From CAYWWY01 sp964462525 (GTDB taxonomy: Bacteria; Thermotogota; Thermotogae; MWEM01): a stretch of 64,000 nt of DNA. Positions 33,790 through 41,936 of this stretch are shown here, in pieces (within the stretch, counting starts at the first letter, position 1; every line of letters starts with the position of its first letter). Below the pieces are notes generated by a model that saw nothing but the letters and a program-made list of their open reading frames with translations, did not search any database and was not told the DNA's origin. The stretch is from the NCBI GenBank assembly GCA_964462525.1, contig CAYWWY010000003.1:1-64000 (forward strand), written 5' to 3'. A program made the translations under genes and the position numbers.

Positions 33790-34380
33790 TCATGAATACT
33801 TCAAGGGCAAACCCATGAGTTCAAGCAGTCGTTTGGCTTCTTCATTCGTCTTCGCACTAGTAACGATGATGATATCCATTCCCTGAATCCGTTTCACTTT
33901 CTCCGGGCGAATTTCTGGAAAAATGACCTGTTCGGATAAACCAAAGGCATAGTTCCCTCTTCCATCGAAAGAATTTGGATTCAATCCCCGGAAGTCCCGA
34001 ACTTTCGGCATGACAATATTAAAGAGTTTATTGAGAAAATTGTACATCCCTCCGGAGCGAAGCGTCACTTTCAGCCCGATGGCCATCCCTTTTCGGATTT
34101 TAAAATTCGAAATGGCGTTCCGGGCATGTGTAGCGATCGGCTTTTGCCCGGCAATGCTGATCAATTCCTCCTGATGAGTGGTGATCAGCTCTTTGTTCCG
34201 GCTTCCTTCTCCGATTCCCATGTTCAGAACCACTTTTTCGATTTTGGGTACTTGATGCACGTTTTTGTAATGAAACTCCTTCATCATGGCTGGGACCACT
34301 TCGGAATAATACTTTTCCTTGAGAGGTGTTCTGCTGGGTACTTTTCCTCCCTCGTCTTTCTTCGATTCCTTTTGTGCCAT
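33790..34380 (-). CDS. rplE: Ribosomal protein L5 with N-terminal extension
   Basis: 196 residues from the ATG at 34380, which has GGGAGGA upstream. About 17 charged residues (AQKESKKDEGGKVPSRTP) precede the normal start region LKEKYYSEVVPAMMKEF. A GTG at 34446, also with a purine-rich site, would add 22 more residues; it is less likely. KIEKVVLNMGIGEG and GRGNYAFGLSEQVIFPEI are conserved. L5 binds 5S rRNA and P-site tRNA. The gap to rplX is 77 bases. Confidence 0.94.
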   Translation of the reverse strand: MAQKESKKDEGGKVPSRTPLKEKYYSEVVPAMMKEFHYKNVHQVPKIEKVVLNMGIGEGSRNKELITTHQEELISIAGQKPIATHARNAISNFKIRKGMAIGLKVTLRSGGMYNFLNKLFNIVMPKVRDFRGLNPNSFDGRGNYAFGLSEQVIFPEIRPEKVKRIQGMDIIIVTSAKTNEEAKRLLELMGLPLKYS

Positions 34381-34457
34381 ATTTCCTCCCGCCTGGGTCA
34401 CTCGGGTATGCGCGCCCGCGACAGCACCCGGCCGTTTGGGAGCCACCTCCTTCTTCC

Positions 34458-34799
34458 TTATACTTTATCGATCATCTCTCCGCATTTTTTGCAGTATCGG
34501 ACCTTAACGTTGTCTTCCAAGAATTTTTTCCCCACTCGGGTTGGTTTATCGCAATTGGGGCATACCAGCATGATCTTGGATGTTTTGATGGGCAAGTTTT
34601 TGTCGATGATCCCACCCTCTCGCATCTGTTGATTGGGTTTCTGGTGGCGTTTTACGGTGTTGACTTTATTCACGATCACGCTGCATGAATCGGGGAACAC
34701 CTTCAGCACCTTCCCACGCTTGCCCCGATCTCTTCCCATGATGACTTCCACGAGATCGTCCTTTCGAATCCGATAACGGAACTTTTCTTTAGCAAACAT
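34458..34799 (-). CDS. rplX: Ribosomal protein L24
   Basis: 113 residues from the ATG at 34799, preceded by AGGAGGTGG. The KOW motif is in IMGRDRGKRGKVLKVFPDS. The C-terminal part has CPNC and CKKC pairs (LVCPNCDKPTRVGKKF, then VRYCKKCGEMID), probably binding zinc. L24 starts assembly of the large subunit. Confidence 0.96.
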   Translation of the reverse strand: MFAKEKFRYRIRKDDLVEVIMGRDRGKRGKVLKVFPDSCSVIVNKVNTVKRHQKPNQQMREGGIIDKNLPIKTSKIMLVCPNCDKPTRVGKKFLEDNVKVRYCKKCGEMIDKV

Positions 34800-34809
34800 C
34801 TTCCACCTC

Positions 34810-35178
34810 CTATAATACTTCCGGAGCAAGGGATACGATCTTCATGAACCCTTTTTCTCTGAGTTCGCGAGCCACGGGACCAAAAATCCGGGTTCCCTTT
34901 GGAATGTTCAACTTATCGATGATGACCGCTGCATTATCGTCAAACCGAACATATGTTCCATCATCGCGTCGAATGGGATGGCGCGTTCGAACCACAACCG
35001 CCCGCACCACTTCCCCTTTTTTGATGTCTGTATGCGGAATCGCTTCTTTTACCGATCCAATGACGATATCCCCGACGCCTCCGGCTTTGGTATGAGATCC
35101 GCCCAATACTCGGATCACTAAGATCTTTTTCGCGCCTGAGTTGTCCGCCACTTTCATCATGCTTTCGGTCTGGATCAT
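34810..35178 (-). CDS. rplN: Ribosomal protein L14
   Basis: 122 residues. MIQTESMMKVADNSGAKKIL, GSVKEAIPHTDIKKGEV and the C-terminal FMKIVSLAPEVL are typical. L14 forms bridges to the small subunit. The ATG overlaps the rpsQ stop (ATGA). Confidence 0.98.
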   Translation of the reverse strand: MIQTESMMKVADNSGAKKILVIRVLGGSHTKAGGVGDIVIGSVKEAIPHTDIKKGEVVRAVVVRTRHPIRRDDGTYVRFDDNAAVIIDKLNIPKGTRIFGPVARELREKGFMKIVSLAPEVL

Positions 35179-35486
35179 TCCTGTTCACCTCTCTCAATAA
35201 TGAGGTCAGGGGTTTCTTCTTCGGTGATCACTTCATCGGAAAGCACGTTGGTCTTCAATATCTTTGAGAGGATAAAGCGTTTGTCTCTGCTCAAAGGTCG
35301 GGATTCGACGATTTCAACCACATCACCGATCATACACTGATTGTCTTCATCGTGCGCCTTAAATTTCTTGTGTTTTTTCAGCATCTTTTTGGATAGGGGA
35401 TCCTGAAAGACACGCTCTACTTGAACCACAATCGTCTTTTCCATATGGTTGCTCATTACAGTACCTGTCATTCTTTTCTTCGGCAT
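35175..35486 (-). CDS. rpsQ: Ribosomal protein S17 with acidic C-terminal tail
   Basis: 103 residues from the ATG at 35486 (AAGGGAG upstream); most S17 proteins have about 85. The core KRMTGTVMSNHMEKTIVVQV, then KKFKAHDEDNQCMIGDVVEI and ESRPLSRDKRF are normal. The last 20 or so residues (DEVITEEETPDLIIERGEQE) form an acidic extension. It follows rpmC by 13 bases. Confidence 0.95.
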   Translation of the reverse strand: MPKKRMTGTVMSNHMEKTIVVQVERVFQDPLSKKMLKKHKKFKAHDEDNQCMIGDVVEIVESRPLSRDKRFILSKILKTNVLSDEVITEEETPDLIIERGEQE

Positions 35487-35499
35487 GGCACACACTCCC

Positions 35500-35700
35500 T
35501 TACCTTTGAATCCCGAGTTGCCGTTCTGTCATGATGGTCTTGACCCGGGCAATATCTCGTTTCACCATTGTCATTTTATTCGTGTTGTCCAACTGATTCA
35601 TCGCCAACTGAAATCGCAAATTCATCAATTCTCTTTTCTTTGTTTCCAATAGAGTTGCCAGCTCATCATCTGTCTGGTCTCTCAGTTCTTTCGCCTTCAT
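35500..35700 (-). CDS. rpmC: Ribosomal protein L29
   Basis: 66 residues from the ATG at 35700 with GGGAGGTG upstream. MKAKELRDQTDDELATLLET, then LMNLRFQLAMNQLDNT are typical. It lies beside the exit tunnel. Start is one base beyond the rplP stop. Confidence 0.96.
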   Translation of the reverse strand: MKAKELRDQTDDELATLLETKKRELMNLRFQLAMNQLDNTNKMTMVKRDIARVKTIMTERQLGIQR

Positions 35701-35701
35701 G

Positions 35702-36124
35702 TTATTCACCTCCCACAAGATGCTTCGGGACGATCTTTGTTTCTATTGGAAGTTTTGCGGCTGCATATTTCAAGGCTTCTTTGGCAACATCGTCCGAAAC
35801 TCCTCCTACTTCGAATAGGATTCTTCCGGATTTAACCACAGCAACCCACAGCTCCACATTTCCTTTTCCTTTTCCCATTCGCGAATCCTGTGCCCGTTTG
35901 GTGACAGGTTTATCAGGGAAGATGCGAATCCATATTTTTCCAGACCGTTTCAAAGTCCGCACCAAAGCAACACGGCAGGCTTCAATCTGGCGAGATGTAA
36001 TCCATTTGGGTTCGACGGCTTTCAGTCCCCAGTCTCCAAAATGAACTTCAGTAGCTCCTTTTGACTTTCCAGCCATTTTCCCGCGTTGTTGCTTACGATA
36101 TTTCACCCGTTTGGGCATCAACAT
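35702..36124 (-). CDS. rplP: Ribosomal protein L16
   Basis: 140 residues. MLMPKRVKYRKQQRGKMAGK is an almost invariant start; WITSRQIEACRVALVRTLKR and MGKGKGNVELWVAVVKSGRI follow. L16 contacts A-site tRNA. GAGAGGAGG lies upstream. Confidence 0.98.
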   Translation of the reverse strand: MLMPKRVKYRKQQRGKMAGKSKGATEVHFGDWGLKAVEPKWITSRQIEACRVALVRTLKRSGKIWIRIFPDKPVTKRAQDSRMGKGKGNVELWVAVVKSGRILFEVGGVSDDVAKEALKYAAAKLPIETKIVPKHLVGGE

Positions 36125-36155
36125 ATCAATGTCCTCCTCTCAATTGATCCAATTC

Positions 36156-36899
36156 CTATGAAGCCACTTTCTTTGATTCGCCGGGTCTTTTTTCGCCATG
36201 ATAGATCCAAACCTTGATGCCAATCACACCGTATTTGGTTTTCGCTTCAGAGAACCCATACGTGATATTTGCGCGAAGGGTCTGCAGGGGAATCTGACCT
36301 TCCCGATACCATTCGACACGAGCAATTTCTGCTCCGCCCAATCGACCGGCTACCATGACTTTGATCCCTTTGGCTCCTCCACGCATGGCGTTGAACATAA
36401 CCCGCTTCATAGCCCTTTTGTGGGATGTCCTTCGTTCAAGCATGGCGGAAACATTCCGAGAGACAAGATACGCATCGGTATCGACCGAGGGGTTGGATGC
36501 CCGCATTGGTCCGGACTGTCTTCCGGGCTTTCTGGCTGAATTGAGATCTTTGATGTTTAGACTAATGTCTTTTCGGCCGCTCATCTCTTCCAGCTCGAGT
36601 TTGATTTTTTTGACTTCTTCCCCTTTTTTTCCAATCACGACACCGGGTTTTGCGGTCAGAATCGTAACCGATACTTTCGAAGCTCCGGATCGCTCGATAT
36701 ATACCTCGCTGATATCCGGTGTTGCTTCGATGATTTTTCCATCGGGGAGTCTTAGATCATACGAACGGTTCATAATATGGGATCGGATTTTTTCGTCTTC
36801 GACCAGGAATTCGGAGTACTTTTTCCCGCCGTACCATTTGGACTGCCAGCTGCTTGTAATTCCCAAACGAAAACCTCTTGGATGTACCTTTTGGCCCAC
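36156..36899 (-). CDS. rpsC: Ribosomal protein S3 with an insertion
   Basis: 247 residues if translation starts at the GTG of 36899, which gives the family N-terminus (M)GQKVHPRGFRLG and has GAGGTGA nine bases upstream; a GTG at 36911 is the alternative. The KH motif VVIGKKGEEVKKIK and the C-terminal GGAKGIKVMVAGRLGGAEIA are normal. Between the KH domain and ERRTSHKRAMKR there is an extra stretch of about 18 residues, SARKPGRQSGPMRASNPS, where most S3 proteins have a short link. S3 lies at the mRNA entry channel and has helicase function there. Confidence 0.95.
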   Translation of the reverse strand: MGQKVHPRGFRLGITSSWQSKWYGGKKYSEFLVEDEKIRSHIMNRSYDLRLPDGKIIEATPDISEVYIERSGASKVSVTILTAKPGVVIGKKGEEVKKIKLELEEMSGRKDISLNIKDLNSARKPGRQSGPMRASNPSVDTDAYLVSRNVSAMLERRTSHKRAMKRVMFNAMRGGAKGIKVMVAGRLGGAEIARVEWYREGQIPLQTLRANITYGFSEAKTKYGVIGIKVWIYHGEKRPGESKKVAS

Positions 36900-36903
36900 G
36901 GTT

Positions 36904-37338
36904 TTATTCACCTCGCTCCTTGGTTTGCGCCTCTTCTGAGGGTTTCTGATGCACCACAACGGTAATGTGGCTCAGACGTTTCTGCTGAATATCCGCTCGC
37001 CCTCGTCCCCTTTGCCAGATCCGTTTCATTCGGGGCCCGTCGTTGACGTGCGCTTCTTTCACACTAAGCGTGTCCACATCAAGACTATAGTTGTTTTCCG
37101 CATTGGCTATCGCAGATTGCAATACTTTATAGACAATCCGAGCCGCTTTTTTGGGGGAAAACTCAAGGATTTTGAGCGCAGCTTCTGCTTCCTTCCCCCG
37201 AATGGAATTGACGGTAGAGCGAGCTTTTCGAGGAGAGATTCGTACAAATCGCGCTACTGCTCTTGCCTCGGTCACGGGTGTTTCGGATGCGGATTCCTTC
37301 CGTTCTCGATGAAAGGTTGATCGCTTCGGGTGTGCCAT
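36904..37338 (-). CDS. rplV: Ribosomal protein L22 with terminal extensions
   Basis: 144 residues against about 113 usually. The core is ARFVRISPRKARSTVNSIRG, ALKILEFSPKKAARIVYKVL, ANAENNYSLD and GPRMKRIWQRGRGRADI. About 25 charged residues precede it and about 15 follow (HQKPSEEAQTKERGE). The hairpin of L22 lines the exit tunnel. The 3' end may overlap an alternative rpsC start. Confidence 0.96.
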   Translation of the reverse strand: MAHPKRSTFHRERKESASETPVTEARAVARFVRISPRKARSTVNSIRGKEAEAALKILEFSPKKAARIVYKVLQSAIANAENNYSLDVDTLSVKEAHVNDGPRMKRIWQRGRGRADIQQKRLSHITVVVHQKPSEEAQTKERGE

Positions 37339-37353
37339 CTTTCTCCCTCCTCT

Positions 37354-37635
37354 CTATACTTGGCCTTTTTTGGCCTTTTTGTCTGCGTGTCCGCCAAACC
37401 GACGAGTCCATGAAAACTCACCCAGTTTGTTTCCGACCATGTTTTCGGAAATATACACAGGAATGTGCTTGAGTCCATTGTATACTGCTATGGTATGTCC
37501 CACCATTTCGGGTACGATTGTGGATGATCGACTCCACGTCTTGATGACTTCTTTTTTGCCCGATTGGTTTAACTCACGAATCCGTTTCATCAATTTAGGA
37601 TGTACATAGGGGCCCTTTTTTGAGGAACGTCCCAT
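37354..37635 (-). CDS. rpsS: Ribosomal protein S19
   Basis: 93 residues, the usual length. MGRSSKKGPYVHPKLMKRI, WSRSSTIVPEMVGHTIAVYN and KLGEFSWTRRFGGHADKK are conserved. S19 lies in the head of the small subunit next to S13. Confidence 0.98.
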   Translation of the reverse strand: MGRSSKKGPYVHPKLMKRIRELNQSGKKEVIKTWSRSSTIVPEMVGHTIAVYNGLKHIPVYISENMVGNKLGEFSWTRRFGGHADKKAKKGQV

Positions 37636-37675
37636 GGTTTCTTCCTCCTCTCATCTTCGTAAACAGGTTGCCCTG

Positions 37676-38506
37676 TTATTTCTGGTTCCTGCGGCGCACA
37701 ATCAGCCGATCAGAAGCCCTTTTCCCGATGCGTGTCTTATAGCCTTTCGCCGGAGTGCCCCAAGGGCTTTGTGGGTGTTTTCCGCCTTTGGTCCGTCCTT
37801 CTCCTCCGCCGTGGGGATGATCGCATGGGTTCATAGCCATCCCACGGACGGTTGGTTTGATGCCCAGCCATCGTTTTCTTCCGGCTTTCCCATGGACGAT
37901 ATTGGAGTGATCCTCATTACCGACGACACCGACGGTCCCTAAACACTCTTCGCGTACCCTGCGCAGTTCTCCGGAGGGCATTTTCAACAAGGCATATCCG
38001 TCTTCTCTTGCCATGATCTGTACCCCTACCCCAGCAGAACGCGCAATTTGCGCGCCTTTCCCGGGAAGAAACTCAACGGCGTGAACGATCGTTCCCACTG
38101 GAATTCTGCTTAACGGAAGCGCATTCCCGGGTTTGATTTCCGCATTCGGCCCACTCATGACGATTGAGCCAACGGCTAAGTTTTTTGGGGCTAAAATATA
38201 CCGTTTTTCTCCATCTCGATAGACCAAAAGGGCGATTCTTGCGCTCCGGTTGGGATCATATTCGATGGATGCCACTCTGGCTTCAATTCCGTATTTTTCC
38301 CTTCGAAAGTCAATGATTCGATATTTTCGTTTGTTCCCACCGGCCTGATGGCGCATGGTAATATGACCATGGTGATTGCGGCCCGCTTTCTTTTTCAAAG
38401 GCTCCGTCAAGGATTTCTCTGGCGTTGATTTGGTGATTTCCTTGTAATCGGGGATGACCATGGTTCGTCTACTCGGCGTGGTAGGTTTAAATCTTTTGAG
38501 TCCCAT
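37676..38506 (-). CDS. rplB: Ribosomal protein L2
   Basis: 276 residues. LKRFKPTTPSRRTMVIPDY, GRNHHGHITMRHQAGGNKRK and VRGMAMNPCDHPHGGGEGRT are highly conserved, including the His near the peptidyl transferase centre. AGGGGAG is upstream of the ATG. Confidence 0.98.
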   Translation of the reverse strand: MGLKRFKPTTPSRRTMVIPDYKEITKSTPEKSLTEPLKKKAGRNHHGHITMRHQAGGNKRKYRIIDFRREKYGIEARVASIEYDPNRSARIALLVYRDGEKRYILAPKNLAVGSIVMSGPNAEIKPGNALPLSRIPVGTIVHAVEFLPGKGAQIARSAGVGVQIMAREDGYALLKMPSGELRRVREECLGTVGVVGNEDHSNIVHGKAGRKRWLGIKPTVRGMAMNPCDHPHGGGEGRTKGGKHPQSPWGTPAKGYKTRIGKRASDRLIVRRRNQK

Positions 38507-38551
38507 CTTGCTTCTCCCCTTTCTTGTTCAGCGAGTGGATTTTCTCGCCCA

Positions 38552-38860
38552 TTATCGCAAGTTTTCGAATTCGGGGATCGTGTATCCTTCCACCAGCTTC
38601 ACGATCGCCTTTTTCCAGCTCCGGGTTTTGCCAACAAAGACTCCTCTTCGTTTGGGCTTTGGTTTGACGGTCAGTGTCTTGACGCTTTCCACACGCACTT
38701 TGTACAACCGCTCAATCGCTTCCCGGATCATTGGCTTGGTGGCTTCTTTGACCACTTCAAAGGTGTACTTTCTTTCTTCCATATTCATGGTAGCCTTTTC
38801 GGTCAGCACCGGTCGTATCATCAGATCATGATACCGACTCATCATATTCGAACTACTCAT
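38552..38860 (-). CDS. rplW: Ribosomal protein L23
   Basis: 102 residues. DLMIRPVLTEKATMNMEERK, YTFEVVKEATKPMIREAIER and the basic loop KPKPKRRGVFVGKTRSWKKA fit L23, the docking site for trigger factor and SRP. Its ATG lies within the last codons of rplD (8-base overlap), with AGGAGGTG seven bases upstream. Confidence 0.97.
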   Translation of the reverse strand: MSSSNMMSRYHDLMIRPVLTEKATMNMEERKYTFEVVKEATKPMIREAIERLYKVRVESVKTLTVKPKPKRRGVFVGKTRSWKKAIVKLVEGYTIPEFENLR

Positions 38861-39530
38861 TGCCCAGCACCTCCTGAATCTTGCGCACCATCTCTTTGGT
38901 CAAAATGAGTTTTTCATTGTTGATGATGTCGTATACATTCAACCCGTCAATCCGGGCTCCATCCCGATCCGCGCCGGGATTATCGGCGATGATGACCTTC
39001 ACCAAGGGAAGATTCTTCCCAGACAGCCGTACGAGCTGGTATTCTTTCTGTTTGTATGGCAGCATGATCAAAGATTTCGTTTCATGAAGACCAAGGGTTT
39101 GCAGGATATCCAACAACCCTTTGGTTTTGGGTTGTTCCATCTTCAAGTCTTCCAAAACCAACAGATTGCCTTCTCGAAATCGAACGCTCAAAGCCGACTT
39201 CAGAGCCAACTGTTTCATTTTTTTGTTAAGTCGGGTGCTCCAATCCCTGGGTTTGGGTCCAAAAGCCACTCCTCCATGCCGTTGATGGGGGCCTTTCAAT
39301 GAACCCTGTCGAGCCCGCCCCGTATGTTTTTGCGGAAATGGTTTTTTCGTTGTTCCTCGGACTTCCGCCCGTGTTTTGGTACTGGCTGTTCCCTGTCGTC
39401 TGTTGTTGAGCTGCATATCGACATACCGATACAGCAAATCCATGTTTGGTTCGACATTAAAGACGCTATCCAGCAACTGCAGCTCTTCCGTTTTCTGCCC
39501 CTTGAGGTCGAGAACTTGGATGGAAATCAT
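38853..39530 (-). CDS. rplD: Ribosomal protein L4
   Basis: 225 residues, about 18 longer than usual, mostly at the N-terminus. Signature parts are RQGTASTKTRAEVRGTTKKP, GRARQGSLKGPHQRHGGVAF and LIMLPYKQKE...LPLVKV. L4 lines the exit tunnel and in E. coli represses the S10 operon. A 70-base gap to rplC shows nothing else. Confidence 0.96.
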   Translation of the reverse strand: MISIQVLDLKGQKTEELQLLDSVFNVEPNMDLLYRYVDMQLNNRRQGTASTKTRAEVRGTTKKPFPQKHTGRARQGSLKGPHQRHGGVAFGPKPRDWSTRLNKKMKQLALKSALSVRFREGNLLVLEDLKMEQPKTKGLLDILQTLGLHETKSLIMLPYKQKEYQLVRLSGKNLPLVKVIIADNPGADRDGARIDGLNVYDIINNEKLILTKEMVRKIQEVLGNE

Positions 39531-39600
39531 GGTGTACCTCCTCTCAATAATAAACCGAATTCTACCCTGATAAAAAAACCGTTCTTTTCTATCCGGATTG

Positions 39601-40242
39601 CTATCTGATCTTTTTCTTGGCTACGCGGACAGGCGGGCGTAGGATAACCAAGCTTTTATAGGCGCCCGGAATGGATCCCTTGATCGCTACTAGGTTGTTT
39701 TCCGAGTCGATTTTGACCACTTCCAGATTATGTAGGGTGACTCGTTCGTTTCCATACTGACCGGGCATCTTCTTTCCCGGGAAGATTCGGGCAGGATAAG
39801 AGTGTTGTCCGATACTCCCCAGTTCGCGATGAAACTTAGACCCATGCGAGCGTTCGCCCCCTCGGAAATTCCACCGCTTCATAGCTCCAGAAAAACCTCT
39901 GCCTTTGGTTGTGCCGATCACATCGAGCTTTTGCCCTTCTGTAAACACATCCACTGTAATGGCTTGGCCGACTTCATAGGCTTCGGGATTATCGACCCGA
40001 AACTCCCGCAAAAACCGATGAGGTTTCACGTTCCCCTTTTTGAAATGACCTTTCTGTGGTTTGTTGGCCTTGCTTTCCCGGATTTCTTCAAATCCCACCT
40101 GGATGGCTTTGTATCCGTCGGGGTCTTCGTTCTTAATTTGAACCACCGTGCAGGGGCCTGCCTGAACCACGGTTACGGGGACACTAACCCCGTCGATGAA
40201 TAAGCGGGTCATCCCCACTTTTTTTCCGATCAATCCGCTCAT
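39601..40242 (-). CDS. rplC: Ribosomal protein L3
   Basis: 213 residues. GLIGKKVGMTRLFIDGVSVP, RGFSGAMKRWNFRGGERSHG, SIGQHSYPARIFPGKKMPGQ and NLVAIKGSIPGAYKSLVIL are typical. L3 reaches toward the peptidyl transferase centre. Confidence 0.98.
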   Translation of the reverse strand: MSGLIGKKVGMTRLFIDGVSVPVTVVQAGPCTVVQIKNEDPDGYKAIQVGFEEIRESKANKPQKGHFKKGNVKPHRFLREFRVDNPEAYEVGQAITVDVFTEGQKLDVIGTTKGRGFSGAMKRWNFRGGERSHGSKFHRELGSIGQHSYPARIFPGKKMPGQYGNERVTLHNLEVVKIDSENNLVAIKGSIPGAYKSLVILRPPVRVAKKKIR

Positions 40243-40271
40243 TGTTTTCCTCCTATCGGTACTGAACTGTG

Positions 40272-40580
40272 CTATAACTTGATTTCGACATCTACCCCAG
40301 CTGGAAGATCAACCTTCATGAGCGCTTCCACCGTTTTCGGATTGGGGTCCAAAATGTCTATGAGCCGTTTGTGTTCTCGTTTTTCGAAGTGTTCCCTGGA
40401 ATCCTTGTGCTTATGAGGAGACCGCAGCACACAGTAAATCTTTTTCTCTGTGGGAAGGGGAATGGGACCCGTGACCGCTGCTTGGGTCGTACGGACAATC
40501 TCCACGATCTTCTTTGCCTGCTGGTCTAATAGTTCATGATCATAGGCTCTCAAGCGAATCCTAATTCTTTGTGAGGCCAT
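40272..40580 (-). CDS. rpsJ: Ribosomal protein S10
   Basis: 102 residues. QRIRIRLRAYDHELLDQQAK, GPIPLPTEKKIYCVLRSPHK and REHFEKREHKRLIDI are conserved. S10 also acts with NusB in antitermination. A strong hairpin lies between tuf and this gene; AAGGAGGG precedes the ATG. Confidence 0.98.
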   Translation of the reverse strand: MASQRIRIRLRAYDHELLDQQAKKIVEIVRTTQAAVTGPIPLPTEKKIYCVLRSPHKHKDSREHFEKREHKRLIDILDPNPKTVEALMKVDLPAGVDVEIKL

Positions 40581-40614
40581 TCAGTCTTTCCCTCCTTGAT
40601 CTGACAACATAATT

Positions 40615-40649
40615 CGGGGGACAATCGGATCGACCTTTGTTGTCCCCCG
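40615..40649 (-). promoter_or_regulatory. Hairpin between tuf and rpsJ
   Basis: Perfect ten-base-pair inverted repeat CGGGGGACAA / TTGTCCCCCG with a 15-base loop, in the 93-base gap between the two genes. On the minus strand it is followed by AATTATG rather than a T-run, so it is not a standard terminator. It could be a processing or mRNA-stabilising element that separates tuf from S10-operon expression. Confidence 0.7.
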
Positions 40650-40673
40650 ATTGGATCGCCAACTCAAAAACGC

Positions 40674-41870
40674 TTACTCAATCACTTCTGCAACAACGCC
40701 TGCGCCAACTGTTCTTCCGCCTTCTCGGACGGCAAAACGCATTCCTGTTTCGCAAGCGGCGGGTTTAATCAATTTCACTGTCATAACAACGTTGTCTCCG
40801 GGCATAACCATTTCTACGCCTTCACCCAAATCCAGAACTTCGCCCGTCACATCCGCTGTCTTCATGAAGAATTGCGGTCGATACCCCTTTTGGAACGGGG
40901 AATGCCGTCCGCCTTCCTCTTTCTTTAGCACGTAAATGTTGGCTTTGAATGTCGTATGGGGATTGATGGACCCGGGTTTTGCTAAGACCTGACCCCGTTG
41001 GACCTCTTCTTTCTTAATCCCTCTAAGCAAACATCCCACGTTGTCCCCAGCCATTCCTTCGTCCAGGATCTTCCGGAACATTTCGACGCCGGTCACGACG
41101 CACTTTTGCGTTGGGACCAGTCCTACAATAGCGATTTCGTCTCCTGTATGCACCGCGCCTCGTTCGATTCTTCCGGTCACAACCGTTCCTCGACCGGTAA
41201 TGGTGAATATGTCTTCGACCGGCATCAGGAATGGCTTATCGACTTCGCGAACAGGATCGGGAATGTGATTGTCACAGCCTTCCACCAATTCGTAGATCTT
41301 TTGGACCCAGGGATCGTCCGCATTGTCCGCTTCCAGCGCAAGAAGGGCCGAGCCACGAATGACAGGGGCGTCATCTCCTTGGAATTCGTACTTTGAGAGC
41401 AAATCTCGCACTTCCATTTCCACCAAATCCACCAGCTCTTCGTCATCCACCATATCAACTTTGTTCAAAAAGACGACGATGGAAGGCACGTTCACCTGGC
41501 GCGCCAGCAATACGTGCTCGCGTGTCTGGGGCATGGGGCCATCTGTAGCAGCTACCACCAAAATTGCTCCATCCATCTGAGCCGCTCCGGTAATCATATT
41601 CTTAATGTAGTCGGCGTGCCCGGGACAGTCGATGTGCGCATAATGTCTCTTCTCGGACTGATACTCGACATGGGTCACGTTGATGGTAATACCGCGGGCC
41701 TTTTCTTCGGGGGCTTTGTCGATTGCGTCGAAAGGCGCAAAATCAGCAAGCCCTTTGTACGAAAGACTCTTGGTAATGGCTGCGGTCAAGGTCGTCTTTC
41801 CGTGGTCAATGTGCCCGATCGTTCCGATGTTCACGTGGGGTTTGGTTCTCGAAAACTTTTCCTTTGCCAT
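40674..41870 (-). CDS. tuf: Elongation factor Tu
   Basis: 398 residues. G1 GHIDHGKTTLTAA, G3 DCPGHADYIKNM, G4 NKVDMVDD and the switch region EKARGITIN are intact; domains 2 and 3 are normal (GRGTVVTGRIERG, GYRPQFFMKTADVTG). It delivers aminoacyl-tRNA to the ribosome. It lies between fusA and rpsJ as in many Thermotogota and Firmicutes. A second tuf copy, if present, is outside the window. Confidence 0.98.
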   Translation of the reverse strand: MAKEKFSRTKPHVNIGTIGHIDHGKTTLTAAITKSLSYKGLADFAPFDAIDKAPEEKARGITINVTHVEYQSEKRHYAHIDCPGHADYIKNMITGAAQMDGAILVVAATDGPMPQTREHVLLARQVNVPSIVVFLNKVDMVDDEELVDLVEMEVRDLLSKYEFQGDDAPVIRGSALLALEADNADDPWVQKIYELVEGCDNHIPDPVREVDKPFLMPVEDIFTITGRGTVVTGRIERGAVHTGDEIAIVGLVPTQKCVVTGVEMFRKILDEGMAGDNVGCLLRGIKKEEVQRGQVLAKPGSINPHTTFKANIYVLKKEEGGRHSPFQKGYRPQFFMKTADVTGEVLDLGEGVEMVMPGDNVVMTVKLIKPAACETGMRFAVREGGRTVGAGVVAEVIE

Positions 41871-41936
41871 TCGCTTTCCCTCCTCAACTGCTTTATGATT
41901 GCTGTTGTTGTTGATCTCTGTATTCCGACATAGTCT

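Noticed and set aside
36912..36959. Longer S3 start (upstream of the GTG at 36911)
   Set aside because: The frame reads back through the rplV end with no ribosome site; the family start (M)GQKV is at 36899.
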